From Polychytrium aggregatum (lineage: Eukaryota; Chytridiomycota; Chytridiomycetes; Polychytriales), in contig NW_026516402.1 in assembly GCF_025602895.1 (NCBI RefSeq), positions 1 through 57,491 of the forward strand: a stretch of 57,491 nucleotides of DNA. The letters are read 5' to 3'. Positions within the stretch are counted from its first letter, which is position 1; each line of letters opens with the position of its first letter. The translations under genes were made by a program, and so were the position numbers. The notes under the pieces are model-generated. The model was not told the origin of the DNA, ran no database searches, and saw only the letters and a list, made by a program, of their open reading frames with translations. Of this stretch, positions 40,104 through 50,721 are shown piece by piece.

Positions 40104-43100
40104 TCAGTACAGCAGCCCGTCCAAGTATGCCAGGATGCTGAGAGCATAGCGATCTTCGAGCTCGAGTCCCCAGCAGTTCACTTCTTCATCCAGGATCCGG
40201 ATCGTCGAGACATTCATCGTCGTGTGAACTTCGACATAGGGCTGCTGGCTGATGCTCATCACGACGCCGCGACTGCCGTCCTGAATGCCGCGGTCCCCCG
40301 TCCCAGAGTCGTGAGTATTGGTTGGCTCGATGGCCGCGTACAGAGATGCATTCGTTGACAAACCCGCCTGCCAAATGGCCTGCTCTCTGGCGATCGCCAG
40401 AGGGTATAGTCTCACCTTGGTTTGCAGCATGAAGGTGTTGGGGGCATACGGCAGCATATAGACACTGCAGCCGCGGCCGAGCTCCTGGATGGTGCTGCTG
40501 TCTTCGTCGGAGCGCTGGATCGATATGCTCCTCTGGATCGGTTGTCAAGGCCCATGTTTGGTCGTTAGCATCCCAGCGCACTGGCAGTGAGGACGACAAG
40601 GGCCCTCCGATCCGAGCCACTCGAACAAATCGTGTCCATGTCCAAGCTCGACACCACCGGCAAGATGCATGCGGACTGCAGAGTGCACACCCAAGCTCCT
40701 GCGACCTACGCATGCCACATATCGGATCGTCTCGTGCATGATCCCGTTGTCCTGGGTCGGGTTGAATGAGTCCGCAAGTTCGCCGGCGCTGCCCAGATTC
40801 AGGTCCAAGACGTTCTTGCGGTCCTTCTCGACCTCTGCCAGGTCAAAGTTGCTGCCCTTGGTGTTGAGATACAGCATGATCTTGGAGTTGGACGACCGGT
40901 TGCCGAGCCCCAGGATCGTCAGGATCAGCGGGATCGCCACACACAGCAGGATCGCCAGCGGGATCCAGACCACCACGACGATGTACAAGATGTACCGCGC
41001 CCTGTACTGCAGAAAGTTGGTCCATTTGAATCCAAAAACGATGGCTCCGACGAGGAGGGCGTTGCTGGAAAGCAGCGCGAGGGATCCATTCGATTGTGGG
41101 TGGTGGCCAGCCCGAGTCGGGTTAGTGCAGAGTCGGGTTAGTGCAGAGTCGGGTGCTGCATCCACAATCGCATGGCCGTCGTCCTCGGCATCACCACCAT
41201 AGCCGTTACCATCCAGTCTCCACATCACAGCTATATGAGCATCCTGGGCGCTGATGACCTGGGGGGACCGGGCTGGTGACGATGCGACTCTTCTGCCACA
41301 TACCTGATGCACATGAACATCAGCCAGTTCTCGTTCTGGACAGACCGCGATTCAAGTATCAAACATCCGGATTGCAATCGAGTTGGCCATCGTGAGGTGC
41401 CGAGCAGTATGGCGCCGTAAAGCCCCAATGGCCACAATTGTGAGCAGACAATCCGTGGACACCGATTGCCATCCATCCAGAGAGATCCACAGACAAGCGG
41501 CAATGTCGCCACGAACATACATGATTACAATTGGTCAGCACCCGTCAGTTGGCCCTCTCGCGGGCTGTCGTCCCGCTGAGTTGGATACCTTGCCAGCCGC
41601 GGCATCGTCGGCACCAGATCACCAGTGGCCCGCATGGTCCCTGTGCCTGTCCGGTCTCATGGCCCCAATTAGGCCACGACAGCCGCCTCAAAGACCCACA
41701 TTCAGTTGCTTCTCTTCTCTCTTCCGCTGCCTCCGCACTTCTCACCAAGGGTATCTTGGTGTTGTTGAGCTGCTGGGTCAGTCGATATTCGGCGTAAAGG
41801 AGACAGAGAATGTTGAACACCACCAATCCGATCGGAAGGACACCTGAGCCGGACGGAGCACATGTTGTGTAGTACTGGAAGTCGTTGATCCGGACAAGGA
41901 CAGGGACGAGCGGGAAGCGGAGGGCGACGACCGAGCATATTGTCTGGTGGCCAAGCAGCCAAGCGAGATCGGTGAGTGCGTGAGCGGGGTTAGTGGGACT
42001 GGAGGCGATTGCCCATGCTGGTAGTTGCAGTGAGTGACCGCACTGGGCCGGGAGTTCACCCACCATGTTGATCGACAAAATCGTCAACTGGCTGAAGATA
42101 ATAGAGCTCGTCGACAGTGATGAGCGAGCATGGAACCTCGTTGGAGCATAAGCCCAATAGTCTGATCGAACGACCACCACCGTTAGCAACCCTCGAACAG
42201 CTCCACCCAGGAAGCAAGTCGATCGCGCGGCTCTGCGGCTTCAGCGACGACCACGAGGCCCTCATCTTCTCGTATTTTTCCCCGCGCCATCACACCGTCC
42301 ACTTACGATGGGCCTTGGCGACGACCGAGCTGCGTTGTGGACGTCATGAATCAGCGAAATGGAGGCAGGTCTGAGATGAGCAGGGCACGATCGTTCGCAT
42401 TCATCTGACCGAGAGGACATGGCAGAGCGACTCACCTGATGACAAGCCCGCACCCGGCCGCCTGCATGAACTCAATGATCGTACAGTCGCTCTGGTCCGG
42501 GGGTGACTTCATCGCAAACAACATCGATCCATGAACCACGCAAGTTCCGAGCGCCACTGGTCGCCCACCACCGGAAACAAGATGCGAGGCTCAGCAAGTT
42601 AGAGGCGTGATGGCAAGAATGGCAAGAATGACCGTTGATACATGGTCCGGAATCGCAGAGGAAGCGACGATCACTTTCGATAATCTCGCCGGCGGACACA
42701 AGCGCCTCTCACCTGAGATGTAGAACCATGGGTTTCCAAACATGGTCGCAGGCTGGTCCCGCATCAGGACCACAAAGGCCGCAAAGCTGAGAGACGCGAT
42801 CATCAGACAGACAGCAACGACTTTTGTTATCAAGCGCTGTGTGGCGTTGAATCCTTGGTCAATGCTCGGCGGAAAGTCAGTGGGAATCGGAAGTGACGCT
42901 GTTGTTTGAGCGAAAGAGTGGATTGTAGTGGATTGTAGTGGATCATAGTGAAAATACATCCAAAGGCGTCGATTCAGCGAAGGCATATCGAGGGGACATA
43001 GTAATGTAGCGGGAATGAGTGCGGTGCTTCAGGATCGATACGCTTCGAAAGACTTGGTATTGGACTCTCCGCAAGCCACATTGTCGTTGACAGCGTATGC

Positions 43101-46100
43101 CCTCTCGGTGCCCCTCCCCCGGGCCCGCCAGCCAGCCAGCCAGCCAGATGTTCCTCACCCGATCCATTGAAGAACGGGTTTTCTCCTATGATCCATGATC
43201 GGCTTGGCCAGGAAATGTTCGTAGGACTTTCGTATTGAATGAACCGGTATCTGTTTGAGTTGGGTTGGTTGGCGGGGTCTGGATTCTGCCAGAGCCGTGT
43301 TTTGGGTGTAGTTGTGTGTATTTGTGTTTGCGGATGGAGTTGAAAGGGAGAGGAAAGCGGAGGATCCAGAGCATTCATTGTCGGCAACAGATCGGATTTC
43401 ATGCGACCCCATCGTGAGGCATGGTGCAGCTTCACTCAAGCGACAGGCGCAGCGTTTGGTCCAATCGATCATCCATCCTCGAGACACCTTACATAGGAGA
43501 CATCGACCATTCTGAGGGCGATATCGACAAGTATGCATCAGCATCTTGACGCGATGCACTTTGCAATGGCCCCGTTGCGTCCTTCCACTTACATGGATTC
43601 CTTTCGTCCAAACGAATCAAAGGTGAACTGCCCAGCCGATCATGCCGTTTGAGTAGCGCATAGCGACGAAGGATCCCGTGGGAGAGATCTGGATGTTTAG
43701 TTATCTGGTCCGAATATGCAGCTATGCTTCACGCTCATTGGCGCAGGCATGGAGGTGGGGTGAGGCCAAAATTTTGGTTGACATACATTGCCGAGGGCGC
43801 CTTGATGCAGCGTCGAGAAGATATCAGGAGTCATGAGGTAGCCCAGGTCGTTGTCAAGCAGGTCCTGGACCTGGCTCTGGGGATACACCTGGAGGAGCTG
43901 AAGATCGGATCGCAGGGTACCACAAATGACCCAAGACAACCGAGACGGGATGGTGTCAGAGCCAGCTGATGGACTCTGGCTATACTGAACACCGCTCCCA
44001 TTTTCTATCTTTCGTTATTATGCTCGTGGCGATTCCCCTCCCCCTGCCAAGGACCAAAATCGCTGTGGCAGTCTTCCGGGCTCTTTACGTACCTTGGCCA
44101 GGCCATATACGAGAATCGATATCGTCTCCCACGCTGCCCTGGAAAATGAAATCAGGGTCCAGAAATACAGTTACTACTCAGGTTTCGTGTGCGCTGTCAT
44201 CGTCACCAGACCTCGCATACGCTGCATCAATTGTGCGACCAGCATAATCGCATCGATTTTCGCACTTCCACTTCCACTGCCACTGCCATTGTCACTCTCA
44301 CTCCCACTCTGTGATGATACTCACACGAGATAAAACTTTTGAGGCATGCTTTCGGTAACCGGCTCGCCAAATGAACGCTCGTAAAGATTGGTGAAGAGCT
44401 TGTAGTCCTGGGCGGTCTGCACGACCGAGGGTCGGGTTCTGTTCATGGTCGGCATTTGGGATTGAGTGGCAAAGGCGGGTGACCTGTCAGATAAGCATGC
44501 GCGCATCCACGGACAGAATCACAACGCATTTGCTTTTTCTCGGCATATTGGTGTATAACGCTGGCACAGTCATACTGAGCGACGTGCAAAGAGATAACCC
44601 CCCCCCGTGACAGACATGGAGAAGGCCGGCGCAAAGGTTGTGTTTGCGGGAAGGTTGATGTTGAGATTGGCTTGCAGCTCTTGGAGGGTGTAGGTCCCAT
44701 CAGACAGCCACCTCACCGCGGTAATGGGATCGGTGTTAGTCGATACTGGCAAGCGACAGTGAATCGAGGGCGTGCGAGACACTTACCACAGATAGTCCAT
44801 GGTGGTCAAGTTGTAGCCGCTATCGTGGAACACGATATCAATCTCTGACAACAGACTTGCCATCGGTATGGTATCAGGCTACAAACAGAACCCCACCTGG
44901 CCTGTAAAGCCAAGCACACCGCAGAAATAGAGTCAGTACATTTCGATCGCTCCATCGGCACGGTTCGATAGCTATGCTTACCTTGGCATACAACGGCGCC
45001 ATGTCATCCACATGTCCAAAGCTGAGTTTTGGTATCAAACCCCGAGGGGGCCGTCAGTATGGCTCAAGTCAAGCCCAACACACTCGATTTCAGCCCATGA
45101 GTTTCCAAAGGTTCTTCGAGCAGGCTGACTCCCTGTACCTACACCAACACGATCTTGACCTGGGATGTAATGATTTTCTTGCAAGCAATGTCGAGCCCCT
45201 CCGGCGTCGAGACAAACTGATGATACAGGCGGATTTGGATTCCGAGCATGTCCGCTCGTATTATGAACCCATCCGCGAGCTCGCTCGAGTATGAACCAAG
45301 TGACGGGTCCTGTCCGAAGGATAATGCGTCAGCATCAAGACTGGCGACTCGCCTCGACATGGTGTGGGCTTGGCCGCCTTACCGTCACCAGGACTGCGAC
45401 CTGTCAAAGTATTTATCCCTCTCCCAGCAAATTAGTATCACATGTAATGACTCTCCGAGAAGCATTCCGCAGCGAGGAAGGAAGGAGGGAAGGAGGGAAG
45501 GAGGGAAGGAGGGAAGGAGGGAAGGAGGGAAGGAGGGAAGGAGGGAAGGAGGGAAGGAGGGAAGGAGCACCCACGTTCTTCCATCCCATGCTCAATATCC
45601 AGTCCGCGATCGCTGTGGATGTTTTCGGTTTGAGGGGCGTGGTGTTGCTGTCAGTGTACAAGCATACAGCTTCCTCGGAGGTATTTTACGACTTGCCAAT
45701 GATGCCGGGGGATGTTTCTGGACTGCTTGCATCTGCATCAAGTATACCAGGAGCCACATCTCTGAAAGAGGTCGACATAACGGCGTTACATCACACACGC
45801 TCGTTACCATTCATCTCAAGGCCGTCCCGTGAGGCTATGACCCAGGCCACGGCCCTGTGTGGTCTCAGTTGCCATGAGAGGCAGAAACGGGGCAGCCATC
45901 GTTCGCAGCATAGTAACTTACATGAGGTCGGGTGTCATTCTTCATGAAGCAACCAGGCGTGATATTGTCGCAGAGAAGTCCACACATTCGACAAAAGTTA
46001 GAGTGCGGTTTCCAAACCAACAATGATCTGGATATGCCGCCAAATCCGCAGACCCCCAGCTCGTATCCCCGACTTGCGCCTTGTTACAGTTGCACGGCTG

Positions 46101-47249
46101 TCCGATGAGCATGCCTTCGAAAGCTACTGCATCTACCCTCCCACCCAGCGAGTCGTGATAGCAAACGGCGGCACTCACGTTATGGTGTTTGGATAGAGGA
46201 TCCAGTCCGGGCTGTTTCTCTGCATCGTTGGAGATGAAGAATGAGTCGAGAGTGCGGCCGATACGCCATCAGCCCGGACCGCCTGGGTTTTGCGGGATCG
46301 AGCAGATCGACATGGACCTGCTGAAGTGCCATCGAAACTCACGGGCAGGAGCAATGATCCGGTTGTCGCCAGATACGGCACGCCGATCGCGTTGGCGATG
46401 AGGGCAGCATAGGCCACCGAGAATCCGTTGCTCACGTACGCATTCACGGGAAAATTTTCATATGCGTCGATGACGTTGTTGACCTGAAACGGGTCCGATT
46501 TGAGCATATTCGCGGTTGCGCATTTGCGGTTGCAAGCGACAATGACCCTTGGGAGAACTCTGCGCCGCTTCGTACCGACACGATCGGGACCATCTTGTTG
46601 GTGTAGTGGCACGACATATTCAATCTCTTCTCAAGGGAACCAGGGATGAGGCTGGAAGCGTCAGGACGGCCGATGGTGCTCTGGCAGAGAAAGCGAGCCG
46701 GGGGTTGAATGGATGGACTCAGGATGCTCGAGTGACCCACCAAGTTTGGCAGAACCGAATCTATGGAATTGTAGTAGTCGATAGCCAGTTGGTACACCTG
46801 GATCTGCAGCACAGCAGCCAATGTTCACAGCGCGATCAGTGACCAGCCAGTCGGCGAGTACGTGCATGATGGAATGAAACTCGTCTATTCGGCCGGGGAA
46901 AGCGTGTAGCAGAAGAGGCCGAAACGACAGCACCACAACGACAGCACCGCAGCCTCCGAAAGTTCAGCAGGCTTCAGGCCTCTGAAGCCAGAAAAGCACG
47001 TATCCCGCTGTGTTTCTGGATAGACTTTACCGCGCGGACGATCCATGTCGGAGCGACGCCATGATGAGAGACCGTGGCATTGTAGGAGGTGAGCAAGGCG
47101 ATGTTGAATACCGGAGCAACTTGTTTAGCAGTGCTGACAGGAAAATACGGCTCGGATCGTATTGTCTCAGGCGGGAAGTCCTGGGCAGCTGCGAACCAAG
47201 CGCCGAGCGCCAGGATCTGCAGTGCAAAGACAACTGCTCGGACATTCAT
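40104..47249 (-). CDS. Class C (GABA-B-like) seven-transmembrane receptor-like gene, many exons
   Basis: Start at 47249: MNVRAVVFALQILALGAWFA is a signal peptide, and exon 1 ends near 47030 (donor GCG|GTAAAG). Minus-strand exon pieces follow in order with periplasmic-binding-like character: YQLAIDYYNSIDSVLPN (46.75 kb), NAYVSNGFSVAYAALIANAI (46.4), NRTLTFVECVDFSATIS (45.98), GIQIRLYHQFVSTPEGLDIA (45.2), YTLQELQANLNINLPAN (44.67), YKLFTNLYERSFGEPV (44.37), LQLLQVYPQSQVQDLLDNDL (43.85) and SFVAMRYSNGMIGWAVHL (43.65). Membrane segments: VVAVCLMIASLSFAAFVVLM (42.8), VLPIGLVVFNILCLLYAEYR (41.8, after RINDFQYYTTCAP), ALLVGAIVFGFKWTNFL (41.05) and LYIVVVVWIPLAILLCVAIP (40.95). The cytoplasmic tail ends at 40104. 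Order and spacing fit a class C receptor. Exact exon limits are not resolved; it could be two adjacent genes. Confidence 0.6.
45475..45567. repeat. (GGAAGGAG)n 8-bp tandem repeat in a receptor intron
   Basis: About eleven copies between the receptor exon pieces at 45.2 and 45.95 kb. On the sense (minus) strand it is a pyrimidine-rich CTCCTTCC array. Confidence 0.9.
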
Positions 47250-48145
47250 CGCGCAGGACTGTTGATGGATAGAAGGAGGGCGGCGGGATAGTTCGACGAA
47301 GCGATGGTGGATATCCTGATTCAATCATGCGTGAATCAGGGTTGGTCCAAGATTGCCGAAGTGTAGTGGCAGCGGCTGGGCCAGACGAGAGTACAACAGC
47401 TTGTTGAAGCAGTAATGGACACATGGCCTCCTTGGGTGCTCCTTCCCATGGAGACGGTCCATCCTGGAACATGGCTGCAGTCGATATCTCATTACCTAAA
47501 TGGTGACATGCATATAATATATTGCGACAATGCCCCCAAGCCAAGAACAAGCAGTGGCTGACATACACTGTCGATCCAGAAAGAAACGGGACAGTTCCTT
47601 CCTGGCTTCAGAGCCCTGAAACCCGCTGACCTACTGTAGGCCCAAGTGAGCACGCCGTGAGATTGTTTCCCGTCTTGGTTGGCAATCGAGTGTGGTTGCT
47701 TGATTTCGGGAGCACAGTCCAGAAAACATCTGGTCAATCTCCTGTATCGATGTGGGGGTGTGATGAACTCGTTCACCGAGCACACATGGATGAATTGCTC
47801 GATCAACCGTAGCTACTGGACAACACAGCTGGTTTCTGCCGTGCACCCAAGTGCTGTCGCATAGCAGAGGCAGTGAAATGAAGCCGAATCGACCTTCCGC
47901 TCAGCAGAATCACATCGGCCCGGGTCTTACGCCGTCCTGGTTGTCTCGTGCAGCAAGAGTCATGGACTGGACATGTGTATATTGGCGTGCGAGACAGCCG
48001 CACCATCGTGGAGTGTCCAGGTGTGCATGCAGAGAGCAGATCGATGAGATGATACAGAGTGGGTATTAATGGGATGGGATGGATGCACATAAGGCGGTGC
48101 AAAGTCGGTGGTGCTTGGACCGCTGTTGGCAGTATATCAGCCAGT
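47250..48145. other. Intergenic region between receptor and BCS1 genes
   Basis: Receptor promoter side on the left, BCS1 3' end on the right. Open frames are short. Nothing I recognise. Confidence 0.5.
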
Positions 48146-50471
48146 TTACGAGTCGCCGTCGCTTGGCTTGGATCCAGAAGTGTCCTTCTCGGCCGAAGCG
48201 TCCTTGCCGTCCTTGCCGTCCGAGTCGCCGTTCTCGGCCTTCTCTTTCTCATTCTGCTTCTGCTCTTCCTCGCGCTTCTGCTCTTCCTCGCGCTCCTGCT
48301 GTGCCCGATACGCTTCCTTGATCGCCTGCTCAATCTCCCACTCGGACTTTGCGCCAGCCTGGATCTCCGAGGCCCGCTTCAGGAGCTCCGGGACCACGCT
48401 GTCGGGAGCAGCCCGGTTCAGGATCATGATCCGCATGGCGTCGGCAGGGGAGATGACGTGCTCGGGGAGGGTCTCGACGCCCTCGAGCACAGCAGCAGGA
48501 TCGTCCATGACGGCGCGGTACATGTGCGCGAACTGGTACTGGGTGCAGTAGCCCAGGTCCATGTGCAGGTCGATGCGGCCGGGCCGGATCAGGGCCGGGT
48601 CCAGGACTTCGGGGTGGTTGCTCGTCATGATGACAATCATGCCCTCCTCGGTGACATAGCCGTCGAGGCAGTTGAGCAGCGCCGAGAGGGTGAAGCCGGT
48701 CGAAGGCAGCAGCCTGGCCTTCTGGTCCAGCGAAGGACCCATGATGCTAATGTCCTCAAACGCAGGCATCTCGGCATGCAGCAGGGCACGGCTGGTCCGC
48801 GAGTGCACCGTCTTGGACTGGGCATCAATGTCCTCAAAGACAATCACCGAGTTCTTGGGGATGCTGGAGAAGGCCGACTGCAGCGCGCTGTCGTCCTTGA
48901 TCTCCCGGAGGTTGATGTAGTAGAGGTCGCGGTTGAGCGACGAGGACAGGGCGTTGACCAGGCTGGACTTGCCGGTGCCCGGTCGGCCTGAGAACAGATA
49001 GCCGCGACGGTAGGGAATGCCCATGCGGGCGTAGAACTCGCGATCGGCCGTGAAGGTGGCAATGTCCTTGCGCAACTGCTTCTCCTGGGCCATGTCGAGC
49101 GAAACGGCGTCGATGCCGCGGCTGGATAGATGCACAGGCAGCGTGGGTCAGCGACGAAGCAGATGGCCAGGGCGACGATGGGTGCTGTGTCGGTGCGATG
49201 GACCAAGGCATGTGCTGGCACCAACAGAAGCGACCCGATCCCGGCTGCCCGATTCACGGTGCATGGCTCACCTCGAGTGCAGAGTGCAGGTCATGTTCCA
49301 GTAGTATGAGCCGGCGTCCCAGGAGGCAGCGACTCGCTCGTAGCGGCCTCGGGTCTTGTTGCGCTTCCGATGGCGCTCGAACTGGCGGGCGACCTTGATG
49401 ACCCAGTTGCGGATCCACTCGACGTTGTACTTTTTGCCGGGGGTCTCGGGGCAGATGACGATCGTGGGCTCGGCTCCGGCGCGCATCGAGCGAGACGACT
49501 CCGAGTTGTTGGTTTCCTCGCCATTGTCGGCCTTTTCGAACCAGACGCGGAAGGTGTCGCCGTCGTCCTGGAGCATCATGCTCTTGCTGTTGTCGACGGG
49601 GAGGATGTTGAAGTCTGAGATGTCCTCGTCATCGACATCGTCTGAGTCGTTCGAGATGGCGCCGTCTGCACCGAGCTCGCTCTTGCCCGGCTTGGCGTCG
49701 CCCTCAGGCTCCTTGGTCGGGTCCGACTCTGAGGCTGCGGGCTTGCTCATTGCTGCTGAGCCGGCAGCGAGAGTGCCAGAGACGCCGGCCGAGGACTCGA
49801 AGGGGACGAGCCGGAACTCGCCGACCTCCTGGCCCTTGGCCAGCTTGGAGATCAGCCAGGCGAGCGACAGATAGTGCTCGTTGACACAGCGCTCGCCGTA
49901 CGAGTCGATGCGGAAGTATTCGACGCGGAGACTGATGTCTTCGGAAGCGAGCATCCAGCTGCCGATGTTGTCCCAGATGTACTTGGCAAGGGCGAGGACG
50001 ATGGTGACGATGGCGGAGGTTGCTGTGGGGCGAGTCGAGAGTCAGCACTGCGGGAACGGACAGTCACCCGAGAGACAGAGCCACCCCGAGGACATGCTGC
50101 TGTGCGGAACGAGAGCAGCACCGGGGACAGGCTCGTCTCGGCTCGGCTCGTCTCGGCTCGGCTCGGCTCGGCTCGGCTGCACAACACTCACTGAACATGT
50201 CGACGACGTAGATGCCGGTGTTGATGTAGTTGCCAAAGTGGACCGGGACCCAGGCCAGCAGCAGCATCTGCAGCTGGGACTGGCTGAAGAGATCGTAGAT
50301 GGGCTTGAGGCTGCCACCGGTCAGCTGCTGCTGCAGATGGGTCCAACCGCTGTTGGCGGCATGGCCGAGCGAGACGACGTGGCTGACGAGCAGCGACGCC
50401 TGTTCGTGGGCGAGGAAGGGCAGGAGCCAGAGCAGCCACGACTCGGCGGCGGATGCAGGCACGGGCGTCAT
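48146..50471 (-). CDS. BCS1-like AAA ATPase (three exons, 668 aa)
   Basis: BCS1 folds and moves the Rieske protein across the mitochondrial inner membrane for complex III assembly; fungi have several paralogues. Exons: 50471-50192, 50022-49272, 49121-48146; GT-AG, phases 1 and 2, all consistent. Residues 1-110 carry hydrophobic segments (WLLWLLPFLAH, LQMLLLAWVPVHFGNYI, AIVTIVLALAKYIWDNI). Exon 2 is the BCS1 N-terminal domain (ASEDISLRVEYFRIDSYGER) with an acidic Ser-rich insert. Exon 3 starts SRGIDAVSLDMAQE and has Walker A SGRPGTGKSSLVNAL, Walker B VIVFEDIDAQ, sensor VIMTSNHPEVLDPALIRPGR, then a long Glu/Lys/Gln charged tail. It is longer than the ~420-460 residue core BCS1, so it may be a paralogue and not the complex III factor. 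Confidence 0.88.
50130..50178. repeat. (GGCTC)n pentanucleotide array in BCS1 intron 1
   Basis: About nine GGCTC/GTCTC units just inside the donor end of intron 1 (50191-50023). Confidence 0.85.
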
Positions 50472-50535
50472 GGATTGGATGAGATGAGATGAGATGGAGA
50501 TGGGTGGTTGGCAGAAGTCGAAGCGAGTGACAGGG

Positions 50536-50543
50536 TATTTATA
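50536..50543 (-). promoter_or_regulatory. Candidate TATA box of the BCS1-like gene
   Basis: TATAAATA on the minus strand, 65-72 bp upstream of the start codon at 50471. Assigned by motif and position only. Confidence 0.45.
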
Positions 50544-50721
50544 TCGACAAACGGAGCCAGAGGCGTGGGAAGGCGAAGCACCATGGGAATGGCAAAGTCG
50601 CTGGGACCCATGTGTGGCTGAGCTGTGGCTGTGTTGTGTGACAGCGCAATCCGGATCGAGCCAGGTGCACTGGATCCGGAGCGATCCGCAAGCACGTGGA
50701 CTGGTGGTTGCACGTGTGTGG

